Assembly: GCA_900317325.1 (NCBI GenBank)
Contig: ONGE01000010.1
Coordinates: 1 to 64,000, forward strand
Direction of reading: 5' to 3'
DNA from: an uncultured Prevotellaceae bacterium
GTDB lineage: Bacteria > Bacteroidota > Bacteroidia > Bacteroidales > Muribaculaceae
DNA length: 64,000 nucleotides
Both the position numbers and the translations under genes were made by a program. This document shows positions 15,848 through 24,573 of the stretch, piece after piece. How positions within the stretch are numbered: the stretch's first letter is position 1; every line of letters begins with the position of its first letter. The notes beneath the pieces are model-generated. The model was not told the DNA's origin and made no database searches. It saw only the letters and a program-made list of their open reading frames with translations.

Positions 15848-16585
15848 ATGGTTATGGAGGAGAATATTTATTTAAGGTGTATCAGGAGGCGTGAAGGGGA
15901 ATGGGATACGAGCAAATACCCGTTCTCTATTCCTGTGATCAGGGATTTCACTGAGTTCAAGTTTGAGAAGTCAGTGACCTACATCGTCGGGGGTAACGGG
16001 TCGGGAAAATCGACATTGCTTGAAGCGATTGCCGTGTTGCTGCGCATCAATCCCGAGGGTGGCTCCCGTCACTTCAATTTCCACACCGAGGAGAGCCACT
16101 CGTCGCTGCACGAGGCGCTGATTGCATCGCAAGCCAGCCTGAGTTATCGTGACACTTATTTCTTCAGAGCCGAAAGTTACTATAACGTCATCAGCGAAAT
16201 CAATCGCCGAGGTTTGAACATCTACTATAACCATCTCAATTTCCATGAATTCTCCCATGGCGAGGGATTCATGGCTCTGCTTGAACACAGATTGACCGGT
16301 AAGGGCTTCTACATCTTTGACGAACCCGAAGCGGCACTGTCGTTCCAAAACCAACTGCAGTTCCTGCTGTGGATCAAAGATGTGGTCAAGAAAGGATCCC
16401 AAATCATCATTGCCACCCACTCGCCCGTCATTCTTTCTTATCCAGACGCTTCCATCCATGAAATCAAGGAGGGCCAACTTGTACCCACTCGCTATCGCGA
16501 CTGCAGCGCCTATCGAGACCTCTACGGCTTCCTGCTCAACCGCGAGGGCTGCCTCCAGGAACTCGGCCTCATCGGTGATGGGTGA
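15848..16585 (+). CDS. ABC-type ATPase of the AAA_21/RecF-like class, stand-alone
   Basis: A 245-residue soluble ATPase. Walker A is GGNGSGKST (48-56), an ABC-signature-like FSHGEG lies at 135-140, Walker B is FYIFDEPEAAL (Asp158, Glu159) and the switch histidine is in ATHSP (His191). There are no membrane helices or transporter partner. Such lone ATPases are the motor half of several phage-defence and DNA-repair systems, but housekeeping relatives exist too. Frame is open from a TTG at 15827; ATG 15848 or 15854 is more likely. It ends before a terminator at 16746, so it is not part of the large operon that follows. Confidence 0.85.
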   Translation: MVMEENIYLRCIRRREGEWDTSKYPFSIPVIRDFTEFKFEKSVTYIVGGNGSGKSTLLEAIAVLLRINPEGGSRHFNFHTEESHSSLHEALIASQASLSYRDTYFFRAESYYNVISEINRRGLNIYYNHLNFHEFSHGEGFMALLEHRLTGKGFYIFDEPEAALSFQNQLQFLLWIKDVVKKGSQIIIATHSPVILSYPDASIHEIKEGQLVPTRYRDCSAYRDLYGFLLNREGCLQELGLIGDG

Positions 16586-16745
16586 TGCCAATACTTTTAA
16601 TTTATTTTTTAGTATACTTCAGCGGTACCATTTACTGATGATATAAATCACTCAGCGAGCTGATAACCAGACGAATGCATCATTAATAATCACAAGCAAA
16701 ACCATTCACAAAACGCTCTGGCTTCACAAGAGAGGGCAAGGCATG

Positions 16746-16784
16746 GCAAACGATGGGAGAAATCCGGTCGTTTGCTGTTTTTTT
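16746..16784 (+). terminator. intrinsic terminator
   Basis: GCAAACGA (16746-16753) pairs with TCGTTTGC (16768-16775), with inner GGA/TCC pairing, then TG and seven T residues. It separates the lone ATPase gene from the operon promoter. Confidence 0.8.
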
Positions 16785-16847
16785 AGGCCGATGCCTGATT
16801 CCCCGTTTCAAGTGAATGAGAACGTGCTATTTAAAATAGAGGATATG

Positions 16848-16879
16848 CTTGTTTTTTTGAGGGGAAATCTGTATCTTTG
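16848..16879 (+). promoter_or_regulatory. promoter of the CHAT/TIR/RyR operon
   Basis: CTTG at 16848-16851, 20-base spacer, TATCTTTG at 16872-16879, a Bacteroidales -33/-7 pair. Transcription would begin near 16886, giving a leader of about 95 nt before the M48 gene. No other TAnnTTTG box of comparable quality was noticed in the short gaps between the downstream genes. Confidence 0.6.
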
Positions 16880-16981
16880 CCACGTTCAATAGAATGATCT
16901 CATCGACTGCAAGCGATGAGGTGTGTGAAGACCTTAACTCCTTTATGAATCTTTTATCTTTAAAAAAACTGTTTACTGAAA

Positions 16982-17860
16982 ATGAAACCTTCTGATTTTA
17001 TCCATCCTGAAGATGCAGCGGCACTGCGTCAAATGGAGAGCATCCCCGGTTTTTCAGCATTAGTGAAAAAGGTGTTGGCCATCGGCATCGAAACGCTGCA
17101 ATATGGCGTGAACATGGCATCGACAATCCGCTTGTCCGAGAAACAATTGCCGCACATCTACAAGCATCTACCGCCCATCTGTGAAAAGATGGGTATCGCC
17201 GAACCTGAGTTTTATCTGCAAATGGACCCGAATCCCAATGCGTGGACCATGGGTGACACGCGCATCTACATCACCGTGACATCAAGCCTGGTGGAGATGA
17301 TGAGCGACGAGGAACTCGATGCCATCATCGCCCACGAGTGCGGTCACATCTTGTGCCGTCATGTGCTCTATCACACGTTAGCACAGTGGCTGAGCAGCGG
17401 CATCGCTTCGTTGGGAGTACTGGGCAAGCTGGCGGTTCCCATCCAGTACGCGCTCTTGTACTGGTACCGCAAGAGTGAGCTGTCGGCCGACCGTGCTGCA
17501 AGCATCATCACCACGCCCGATGTGGTGGCCAGCACGATGGCACGCTTGTCGGGCGGTCCCAAGAGCCTGACGTCGCAAATCGACATGCGCGAATGGGCGA
17601 AGCAAGCCGATGAGTATGACCAGATACAGAACTCAGGCCTCTGGAACAAGGCCCTGCAGCTGTCGGTCATCATGGGACTTGACCACCCGTTCTCGGCCGT
17701 GCGCGTGCGTGAAATCCTCAAGTGGAGTGAGAGTGAACAATACAACATGATCAAGAACGGCAAGTTCCAGATTGAAGCGCCCGAGGGCATCTGCCCCCAT
17801 TGCGGCAATTCGATTGACAAAGATTGGAAATTCTGCCGCAATTGCGGACACGAACTATAA
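16982..17860 (+). CDS. M48-family metallopeptidase with C-terminal zinc ribbon
   Basis: 292 residues. The zinc protease motif is HECGH (His118, Glu119, His122) with the third ligand Glu166 in SELSADRAA, the M48 'ExxAD' signature. A short hydrophobic stretch (HTLAQWLSSGIASLGVLGKLAVPIQYALLYWY region, ~128-160) lies between them as in HtpX/Oma1-like enzymes. The C terminus carries a four-cysteine ribbon (Cys271/274/285/288), which is unusual for M48 enzymes and recurs in the gene two places downstream. It is the first gene of the operon; the next start is 20 bases away. Likely role: regulated proteolysis of a partner in this system, by inference. Confidence 0.9.
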   Translation: MKPSDFIHPEDAAALRQMESIPGFSALVKKVLAIGIETLQYGVNMASTIRLSEKQLPHIYKHLPPICEKMGIAEPEFYLQMDPNPNAWTMGDTRIYITVTSSLVEMMSDEELDAIIAHECGHILCRHVLYHTLAQWLSSGIASLGVLGKLAVPIQYALLYWYRKSELSADRAASIITTPDVVASTMARLSGGPKSLTSQIDMREWAKQADEYDQIQNSGLWNKALQLSVIMGLDHPFSAVRVREILKWSESEQYNMIKNGKFQIEAPEGICPHCGNSIDKDWKFCRNCGHEL

Positions 17861-17880
17861 ACTTAAAAACTATTATAACT

Positions 17881-18135
17881 ATGATTTTCAACGAACAAGG
17901 ATTTTTAGACATCGACGGCATGATTGCTGCCGAGCCGTCATTCCAGAACATTATGGCCGACGGCATAGTGACTGAAGAAGAGCTGCACCAGCAGAGCGAC
18001 ACCGTTATCGGCCTCATGCGAGAGGTGGAGCAACGTTTCAGCGAGGAAGACCAGGCCTTCATCAAGCGCCTGTTTGCCGAGACCAACGTGCTCACCACCA
18101 TTTACCATTATTATGAACTTCAACACCTGAAATAG
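17881..18135 (+). CDS. small acidic helical protein, 84 aa, unknown
   Basis: No family is recognised. It is soluble, mostly helical and acidic, beginning MIFNEQGFLDIDGMIAAEPS. The pattern 'ADGIVTEEELHQQ ... SEEDQAFIKRLFAE' resembles a TerB/EF-hand-like tandem-helix fold, where 'DG-x-x-T-x-E-E' turns join two helices. The gene lies 20 bases after the M48 gene and two bases before the zinc-ribbon gene, so it is a genuine operon member despite its size. Confidence 0.7.
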   Translation: MIFNEQGFLDIDGMIAAEPSFQNIMADGIVTEEELHQQSDTVIGLMREVEQRFSEEDQAFIKRLFAETNVLTTIYHYYELQHLK

Positions 18136-18137
18136 TC

Positions 18138-18653
18138 ATGGCACGATACAAAACTCAAAAACTGCTTCAAGCACATCCGTCACAAATCGAGAAAATCGCC
18201 GAAGCCATTCGCACCGAATTCACTAACGATGGTTTTGAGGTCATGGTCGACGACCTGATGAGCGGCGGCAAGGATATCAGCATCACCAAGGGCAACATGT
18301 TCAAGGCGGTCCTGGGCATGAAGTCGGCCCTAAAAGTCGTACTCACCCCGCAGTCCAATGGCGTCATGTTTGACGCTAACGTGGGCATCTACGGCCAGCA
18401 GGCGATTCCCACCGTCATCTCGATGTTCTTCTTCTGGCCCGTACTGATCACCCAAATCTGGGGCCTCGTAGAGCAATCCAAACTTGACGACCGAGCCCTC
18501 ACTACCGCCGAGAGTGCCATCGGCGCGCCGGCAGCTGCCCCCGCAGCCGCTGCCTTTTACCAGAACGTGCCCACCAAGTTCTGCACCAACTGCGGCGCCC
18601 AAATTAACCAAGCAGCCAAATTCTGCCCTAACTGCGGCGCTCAACTGATGTGA
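18138..18653 (+). CDS. membrane-associated zinc-ribbon protein
   Basis: 171 residues. The N-terminal ~85 residues form a small alpha/beta domain (LLQAHPSQIEKIAEAIRTEF, then a DISITKG hairpin). One hydrophobic segment (~89-111, AIPTVISMFFFWPVLITQIW) is followed by an Ala/Pro linker and a C-terminal ribbon (Cys149/152/163/166, FCTNCGAQ / FCPNCGAQ). No known family. The ribbon matches that of the M48 peptidase in the same operon, so both may dock to a common partner. Its stop overlaps the region of the next gene's possible GTG start. Confidence 0.75.
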   Translation: MARYKTQKLLQAHPSQIEKIAEAIRTEFTNDGFEVMVDDLMSGGKDISITKGNMFKAVLGMKSALKVVLTPQSNGVMFDANVGIYGQQAIPTVISMFFFWPVLITQIWGLVEQSKLDDRALTTAESAIGAPAAAPAAAAFYQNVPTKFCTNCGAQINQAAKFCPNCGAQLM

Positions 18654-18655
18654 TT

Positions 18656-21136
18656 ATGATACTGATGAATGCAGCCAACGAGAAAGTAGTGGTTACCCTG
18701 GACCAACTGCGAGCATATTGTGAACATTTAGGCGAAAAAGGCTTGTGCACATTCAATGAGTATGCATGTGCGCTAACGGGAGGCGGCTTGGTATCGGCTG
18801 CTATATTCGTGGTGCTGATGGGCGCTTTGGCCTATTTATTCTACAAAAAGGAGGGTGCGTTGAACTGGTGCGACCGAAACCTGACCTATGCTTTTGTCAT
18901 TGTGTGGATATTAGGCTTTGTGGTCTATGACGTAGGTATGTATCCCGACCACAGCGTGAAAGAAAATGCCTTCTGGGCGCTACTGGGTGTAGCGCCCATG
19001 GCGGTCATCCACGCGTTCGGGATGTTCATCTTGCAGAGTGATGTGAGCGCAATCCACGATGGTTGCCACAACAGCGCCTGGTTCATGTTCTTCTTCTCCA
19101 TCGCCCACTTGCTGGCTGCATTCATCAGTATGGTTTTTGTCATCAAGCATTTCGGGTTCAACATCGTGGCTCATGTCATCAGGGTTTACAAGACATACTT
19201 CTGGCCAAAAGAGAAAGAGAACCTTTACATTTTCTGGGGAATGAATGACGCGACCTATTATCTGGCCAAAGACATCATTAACCCCAAGGATTCCAACAAT
19301 ACCCACCCCGATGCCCGCATCATGATCATCCGCGTGAACAACGCCAAGGAGGATCCCAACAAACGCATCGGCATGGACCGCCTGTTCAGTTTCCTATCGT
19401 TGTCAAACAATAATCTGGACAATTTGCAGGAACTGCAAAAAATGGGTTGCCTCACCAACAGCACGTTTGGTTCGTTGACCGACATTCAGGCCAGCAACAA
19501 GAATGACCTCATCAAACGTGAGCTGCGCCTGAACAGCGTTGCCAAGTTGATGAATCGCACAACCGGTAAGGTACACATGTTCTTCCTTGACGACAACGAG
19601 GCTTTTAACCTTCAAGCCATCGGCAACCTCAAGCGTGACACGACAATCAACAGATTCATCAATGAAGGAGATAGAAAAGTCATATTCTATTGTCACGCAC
19701 GCCACAACAGCATCCACCGCGTGATTGAGGATGAACCGTCACACCAGAATATCGAGGTAAAGGTCATCGACTCTTCACATCTGAGCGTAGAGCAACTGAA
19801 ACTTCCAGAAAACATCTATCTGCAACCCGTCAGATATGTGGATATCGAGGACGATGCCACGGTATCTTCGGCCTTTAAGGCCCTGGTGATAGGCTTTAGT
19901 GAGGTGGGACTCGATATGGTGAGGTTCTTATATGAGTTCGGTGCTTTTGTCAAGTATAAAAAGAAGGATGAGAATGCCCCTAAAAACCAGAATGTGACAG
20001 CAGAGGGAACGGAAGAAAATCCGGTGGATCGTTCAGATTTCCACTGCTATGTGGTAGATAAAGAGATGAATTCATTGTCAGGCTCCTTTGTGTCCAAGAC
20101 TCCGTCTATCAATGTGGCCATTAATCCCACGAGCGAACAAGAATATCAAGATGCTTTAATCAGTCTCCACCACATCGACTGCAAAAGCGCAGAGTTCTAT
20201 CGCAAAGTTGAGAATTGGCTCCCCACAGTCAACTATATTGTACTCGCGACTGGAGACGATGAATTGAACATGTCACAAGCCATTCGCTTGTTCAAACTGG
20301 CGATTCGTTACAACAACACGTCACGGCTTCGCATCATGGTGCGTGTACAGAATGACGAGAATGGGCATTTCCAAAGAATCGCTCATCACTATAACCGCCT
20401 ATGGGCAGCTGAAAGGAGAAGCACTCCTAAGGAGAACAAGATGAACCAAAAGGTCATCCACGCATCAACTGAAATCAACAGCCCCATAACGTTGTTTGGC
20501 TCTGCCGAGAAAATCTACACTTTTGATCACATCATCAACGAGTCATTAAAGGAGAGCGCCAAAAAGTTCAGGGAGAAATATGACAATTCTCTTAACAATC
20601 ACTTGAAAGAGATGAATGAAGAGCCTAATGAAATCATAAGTTGGGAGGAGGAACAAAACAGAGCGATGCAATTGGTTGACAACGAATACAAGAATTTTTC
20701 TCCCACTTACAGCGGCATCATGGGCTTGAGAAGAAAGCAAAGTCAAAACTATGCCAACAGTCTGCACATCAAGACAAAAGTTGTGTTAGCATGCACAGCG
20801 CTCAAAATAGATGCGAACTTAGGTTTGTGCGGATTAATCAGGCAAGGCGAAACAACCTACAAATGGGATGGAGAAAACAACCCGTTGCCAATTGAAACCG
20901 TGCAAAGGGTGATGGACGTGTTGGCACAAACCGAGCATTTACGGTGGGTGGCAACACATGAGATCCATGGCTATCAAATCGACAATGATAATCCCAAAAG
21001 CAAGGACGAGGCACGATTATTCCAACGTTACATGTGTAATTGGAACAAATTAACTCCAAGAGAACGGAGTTATGATTACAATACTATTGATGTTTCATTC
21101 CAAGAAGCAAAACTTATCAATGAACCTAATCAATAA
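18656..21136 (+). CDS. four-helix membrane protein with tandem TrkA-N/Rossmann-like domains and C-terminal RyR-like domain
   Basis: About 826 residues. Four hydrophobic helices fill residues ~40-180 (for example SAAIFVVLMGALAYLFYK and FAIV-type segments ending MVFVIKHFGF). A first Rossmann-like unit follows (LYIFWGMNDATYYLAKDII) and a second near residue 400 (ALVIGFSEVGLDMVRFLYEF), the arrangement of RCK/TrkA-N regulatory domains on ion channels. The C terminus (LAQTEHLRWVATHEIHGYQ, Glu760 in EHLRW) resembles the RyR domain pattern 'E-H-x-R-W'. Starts are possible at GTG 18650, ATG 18656 or ATG 18665. By layout it could be a ligand-gated membrane sensor or channel-like protein, but no pore motif is seen. 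The next gene, six bases on, has the same Rossmann-RyR build without the membrane part. Confidence 0.75.
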   Translation: MILMNAANEKVVVTLDQLRAYCEHLGEKGLCTFNEYACALTGGGLVSAAIFVVLMGALAYLFYKKEGALNWCDRNLTYAFVIVWILGFVVYDVGMYPDHSVKENAFWALLGVAPMAVIHAFGMFILQSDVSAIHDGCHNSAWFMFFFSIAHLLAAFISMVFVIKHFGFNIVAHVIRVYKTYFWPKEKENLYIFWGMNDATYYLAKDIINPKDSNNTHPDARIMIIRVNNAKEDPNKRIGMDRLFSFLSLSNNNLDNLQELQKMGCLTNSTFGSLTDIQASNKNDLIKRELRLNSVAKLMNRTTGKVHMFFLDDNEAFNLQAIGNLKRDTTINRFINEGDRKVIFYCHARHNSIHRVIEDEPSHQNIEVKVIDSSHLSVEQLKLPENIYLQPVRYVDIEDDATVSSAFKALVIGFSEVGLDMVRFLYEFGAFVKYKKKDENAPKNQNVTAEGTEENPVDRSDFHCYVVDKEMNSLSGSFVSKTPSINVAINPTSEQEYQDALISLHHIDCKSAEFYRKVENWLPTVNYIVLATGDDELNMSQAIRLFKLAIRYNNTSRLRIMVRVQNDENGHFQRIAHHYNRLWAAERRSTPKENKMNQKVIHASTEINSPITLFGSAEKIYTFDHIINESLKESAKKFREKYDNSLNNHLKEMNEEPNEIISWEEEQNRAMQLVDNEYKNFSPTYSGIMGLRRKQSQNYANSLHIKTKVVLACTALKIDANLGLCGLIRQGETTYKWDGENNPLPIETVQRVMDVLAQTEHLRWVATHEIHGYQIDNDNPKSKDEARLFQRYMCNWNKLTPRERSYDYNTIDVSFQEAKLINEPNQ

Positions 21137-21141
21137 TTCAT

Positions 21142-22683
21142 ATGAGCAATAAAAAGGTATTGATAGTTGGGAATCATCCGGTGGTGGATGACGTAAGGCG
21201 GCAGTACGAAGCAAAAGGTTGGACAGTTTGGTGCCTGGCTGACGCCTGTGCCGATGATGTCGAAATGGGTGGATTTGACGAGCTCTTCTTGACAGCAGAT
21301 TATTGTGCTGATCACTCTGATGCCGAGCGGCAAAAGGCGATGGCTGCCGACTATGCAGCGATGGCATTGCTGGGACGGCTGGCCGATGGGGTGAATCTGG
21401 AGAAACGGGGCGGCAAGAAAGTGCGTTGTCACCTGCTGGTCAATACTGTCGAGGCCTTGCGGATGCTGCAGACCACCGACTGGAACGACGGCATGCGCGA
21501 GCGCGTGGACGTGTATCCGTTCTCGATGGATGAAGTGTGGAGCCGCCAAATCAGGCTGGACCATGAACCCGTCACGGTGCAAAGCGACAGGCATGTGCAT
21601 CTGGTCATCATCGGGATGAGCGAAATGGGCGAAATGGTGGCCATCAACGCAGCCCAGATGGCACATTTCCCGAATTACGTGCGCAACCACTCGTTGCGCA
21701 CCCGCATCACATTAGTCGATGAGCAGGCGATAAGTAAGAGCGAGGTCATCATCAAGAGATACCAGCACCTGTTTGACAACAGCTATTACCGCATCGTGAA
21801 GCCCGAAGAACCTGATGCTGTGAAACTGTTCCACAAACCGATGTATGAAGGCCTACGAGAGGACTTCGTGGACGTGGAGTGGGAATTTGTGCAGGCGACG
21901 GCCAACGACATCACTTTGCGTGAAAAGCTTACCCGCTGGGCCAAAGACGAGCTCCAGCAACTGACCATCGTGCTGGCCCATGACGATGCCAACCGCAACA
22001 TCGGCGAGACCATGCTCTTGCCCGAGGCCATCGGTCAATGCCAAGTGCCGGTGTATGTCCGTTGCCCCTACCCTGCGACTTTCGACCACAGCCCTCACAT
22101 CAGGCCGTTCGGGATGGTGAATCAAGGCTATGACGTGACACTGCCACTGGTCAGGCTGGCCATGAACGTGAATCATGTGTATGACCGTTGCTATGCCGAC
22201 AACTATGAGGCTTGGAGCGGCCAGCTGCGCTATGCCGTAGAGATTGACAAGGTGGCGCGAGACGCCTCATGGTCGCGACTGAGGAACGTGAAGCGCATGT
22301 CGAGCATCTACAATGCCATGAACATCCCCATCAAACTGCGCTCCATCGGGCTTGACAAGGGCGAGTGGAACAAGTTCTATGACATTCCGCAGCAAGACAT
22401 TGAATTGCTCGCGCAAGTGGAGCACAACCGCTGGAGCGTCGAGGAACTCATCCTGGGATGGCGCCCCTGCACCGACGAAGAGCTGCGAGCCGTGGAAGCC
22501 GACATCGACAAGAAAGAAGAACTGAAGCGGCAACGCATCCATTATGACCTGTGTGCCTACAACGAGTTGAAACTTGACAAGACCGGCAAACCGGTCACCA
22601 TCTATGACCTGTGCCTGTGTTCTTGCCTGCCCTTGATCACCAAAGCCTTTGCCGATGAGGAAGGAGAAGCCATAAAGTCATGA
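21142..22683 (+). CDS. soluble Rossmann/RyR-domain protein
   Basis: 513 residues, no signal or membrane helix. The N terminus KVLIVGNHPVVDDVRRQYEA and a second unit at ~150 (HLVIIGMSEMGEMVAINAAQ) look like nucleotide-binding Rossmann folds of the TrkA-N kind. The C-terminal region (~415-485) reads LLAQVEHNRWSVEELILGW, with Glu427-His-Asn-Arg-Trp, and later KRQRIHYDLCAYNEL, the hallmark of prokaryotic RyR domains, which are thought to bind ligands or peptides. It starts six bases after the membrane RyR-like gene and overlaps the FHA-trypsin gene by four bases (ATGA), indicating coupled translation. A cytoplasmic sensor role is inferred. Confidence 0.8.
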   Translation: MSNKKVLIVGNHPVVDDVRRQYEAKGWTVWCLADACADDVEMGGFDELFLTADYCADHSDAERQKAMAADYAAMALLGRLADGVNLEKRGGKKVRCHLLVNTVEALRMLQTTDWNDGMRERVDVYPFSMDEVWSRQIRLDHEPVTVQSDRHVHLVIIGMSEMGEMVAINAAQMAHFPNYVRNHSLRTRITLVDEQAISKSEVIIKRYQHLFDNSYYRIVKPEEPDAVKLFHKPMYEGLREDFVDVEWEFVQATANDITLREKLTRWAKDELQQLTIVLAHDDANRNIGETMLLPEAIGQCQVPVYVRCPYPATFDHSPHIRPFGMVNQGYDVTLPLVRLAMNVNHVYDRCYADNYEAWSGQLRYAVEIDKVARDASWSRLRNVKRMSSIYNAMNIPIKLRSIGLDKGEWNKFYDIPQQDIELLAQVEHNRWSVEELILGWRPCTDEELRAVEADIDKKEELKRQRIHYDLCAYNELKLDKTGKPVTIYDLCLCSCLPLITKAFADEEGEAIKS

Positions 22684-24014
22684 GTGAGAAGAAATGGTAC
22701 ATATCGTTAACCTGCAAAGGCGCTAACGCATTCCACCCCGACGGGCAGCGCCTGAAGCTCATCGAGCGAACCGTCAACATCGGCGAGAGTGCTGATTGTG
22801 ACGTGCGCTACGATAACGGGGATTTCACACCCGAGTACTACGCCTCCATCCTCCGGAACGAGGACGGCAAGAGCTGGCGCCTTGTCAAACGTTCCCAGCA
22901 CGTGGGTGTCAGCATAGCAGGCAAGGGGCCCATCGGCTACGCCTGCCAGCTGGCCGACGGTGACATCATCCAATTTGACGACCAACCGATGGCACTGCTT
23001 TTCCATGCCCACCACGATGAATATTATCGGGAGGACGATACTCGCAAGAGCATCTGGCCCCGCATGGCCGTCATTGCTGCCTGTATCATCGCGGCTGCAG
23101 CAGGTCTCATTTACGCTCTCAATAACGAGCAGCCCATTAATGAGCAAGACGTGGCCCCGCTCGAGGAGTCCATCTACCAAATACGGGTTGACTCGGTACA
23201 GCAACTGCTTGTCACAGGAGGGCACGAAGAGCTATTGCGACCCTCCAAGGTGCTTGAAGAGGCAGCGCCCGTCGGGACCGCGTTCCTGACCACCGACGGC
23301 ATCATGGTCACGGCCCGCCATTGCGTGGAGTACTGGTTGGGCACACAACTCGACTTGACGACCGACGTGAGCACATTAAGCGACGATGACATCGTCAAGT
23401 GGGCCATCGAGACCGAGACCTACAACCAGACGCATGAACCAGGCGACTCGCTGATGATAATGCGTGTTCACTTCAGCATCTATGACTTCACGGGAGAAAA
23501 ACGATATGCCTTCTCCTCCACCGATGACCATGTACACATCAATACCGCCCACGACGCTGTGTTCCTGCTCGGCGACTTCAGCGAGGAGTACTACTGGCGA
23601 AGCATCAGGCCCTACTTTGTCGAGCGTGAGATGGAACTGGGCGACATCCTGTGGATTGACGGCTTTGACGAGAAAGGCAAGGTCAAACTCGCCTCGAGCG
23701 AAGATGTGAAGAAACTGCACAACGGCAGCCGACTGATGGTGTGCGGCTATCCCATGACCGGCATCGGTGACAACAGCTTCACCAGCACCAGCGGTTCAAT
23801 CAGGCGCGAGAGCAAGGCCAACAGCGAGAATCTGTTTTTCGAGAGCAACATCAACCACGGTTATTCCGGCGGTCCCGTCCTCATCAAGACATCTGGAGGC
23901 ATTGCCGCTGCAGGCGTCGTGTCCAGGGTGGACAGCGTGAGCAGTGGCCTGTACAAGTGGGCAGTGCCGGTCACCGAAATCAAGCTGACGAAAGGAGGAG
24001 TCAACAATGAATAA
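22680..24014 (+). CDS. FHA-like domain / membrane helix / trypsin-like serine protease
   Basis: 444 residues. Residues ~5-110 form an FHA-like fold (RTVNIGESADCDVRY ... LADGDIIQFDD), but the phosphate-binding Arg of the 'GR-S' loop is Glu36 and the 'SRxH' motif is missing, so phosphopeptide binding is doubtful. A membrane helix lies at ~126-146. The rest is a chymotrypsin-fold protease with a complete predicted triad: His214 in TARHC, Asp292 in HDAVFLL, Ser396 in GYSGGP. N-in topology would place the FHA part in the cytoplasm and the protease in the periplasm. It overlaps the previous gene by four bases and the next by eight, so the three products are probably made together. Confidence 0.88.
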   Translation: MSEKKWYISLTCKGANAFHPDGQRLKLIERTVNIGESADCDVRYDNGDFTPEYYASILRNEDGKSWRLVKRSQHVGVSIAGKGPIGYACQLADGDIIQFDDQPMALLFHAHHDEYYREDDTRKSIWPRMAVIAACIIAAAAGLIYALNNEQPINEQDVAPLEESIYQIRVDSVQQLLVTGGHEELLRPSKVLEEAAPVGTAFLTTDGIMVTARHCVEYWLGTQLDLTTDVSTLSDDDIVKWAIETETYNQTHEPGDSLMIMRVHFSIYDFTGEKRYAFSSTDDHVHINTAHDAVFLLGDFSEEYYWRSIRPYFVEREMELGDILWIDGFDEKGKVKLASSEDVKKLHNGSRLMVCGYPMTGIGDNSFTSTSGSIRRESKANSENLFFESNINHGYSGGPVLIKTSGGIAAAGVVSRVDSVSSGLYKWAVPVTEIKLTKGGVNNE

Positions 24015-24573
24015 ACGCATCACCCTGAGAGACATCGCTGGCTATTGTCCCGAAGAGGCCATCTGGAGAATGGCTGCCGATTTGGGACAATGCATCAAAG
24101 ACAACAGCCAGTGTCCCACGTCGCCTGATGAGGTCATTGTTGACGGCCTGTCGTTCCTCATCGGTGAGAAAACCGACGAGCAACCCGAATTCATGCCGCC
24201 CGAATGCGTCAACAAGGCACCATGCGGGCAACCGCAGCAAGTGTGGACCCTGGGCGCGCTCATTTACCACGCCTCGTCGGGGCGCACATTGTTCGGTGGT
24301 CACGGCGGAGCATACCAGAAGACTCACCCCAACGTATTGCTCCCCTCGCTGCAAAAAAGCCACCAGTCGCTGACGGCCCTCATGCAGCAATGCCTACATC
24401 ATGACCCGTCGTCGCGCATCAGCATCAGCAAACTGGTGGATGAGGCGCTCAAGGGCTTGGAGAAATGCCGGAAAACGACCCGCAGCCATCGTAAGGCTGC
24501 TCAAGATGCCGCGGCGACAAGCGACAAGCGAAGAAAAGAAAACTGGCCCGAAGAAATGATCGAAACGATATGA
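24007..24573 (+). CDS. pseudokinase fragment (protein-kinase C-lobe only)
   Basis: 188 residues. FMPPECVNKA matches the APE-type motif that follows a kinase activation loop. QVWTLGALIYHASSGRTLFGG matches the 'D-x-W-S-L-G ... G-x-x-P-F' helix, with Val in place of the usual Asp. LTALMQQCLHHDPSSRIS matches the last C-lobe helices ('C-L-x-x-D-P-x-x-R-P/I-S'). The ATP-binding N-lobe, HRD loop and DFG are absent, so it cannot be an active kinase. The overlap with genes on both sides (8 and 4 bases) and intact frame argue that this is a maintained adaptor, not a decayed gene. It would be cytoplasmic, where it could meet the adjacent FHA-like domain. Confidence 0.75.
   Translation: MNKRITLRDIAGYCPEEAIWRMAADLGQCIKDNSQCPTSPDEVIVDGLSFLIGEKTDEQPEFMPPECVNKAPCGQPQQVWTLGALIYHASSGRTLFGGHGGAYQKTHPNVLLPSLQKSHQSLTALMQQCLHHDPSSRISISKLVDEALKGLEKCRKTTRSHRKAAQDAAATSDKRRKENWPEEMIETI

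Larger units (their letters stand above)
16586..16981. other. intergenic region of 396 bases: terminator, promoter and leader
   Basis: Holds the terminator of the ATPase gene (16746-16784) and the promoter of the large operon (16848-16879), followed by a leader of ~95 bases. No further gene or repeat is seen. Confidence 0.6.

Noticed and set aside
15848-16585. Lone ABC-type ATPase as the first gene of the large operon
   Set aside because: A terminator (16746-16784) and a new promoter (16848-16879) separate it from the M48 gene, so it is treated as a neighbour only.
16856-16879. TTTG 12 bases before the TATCTTTG box, with the same arrangement near 15690 on the minus strand
   Set aside because: The 12-base spacing does not fit the Bacteroidales promoter; the CTTG at 20-base spacing was chosen for 16848-16879.
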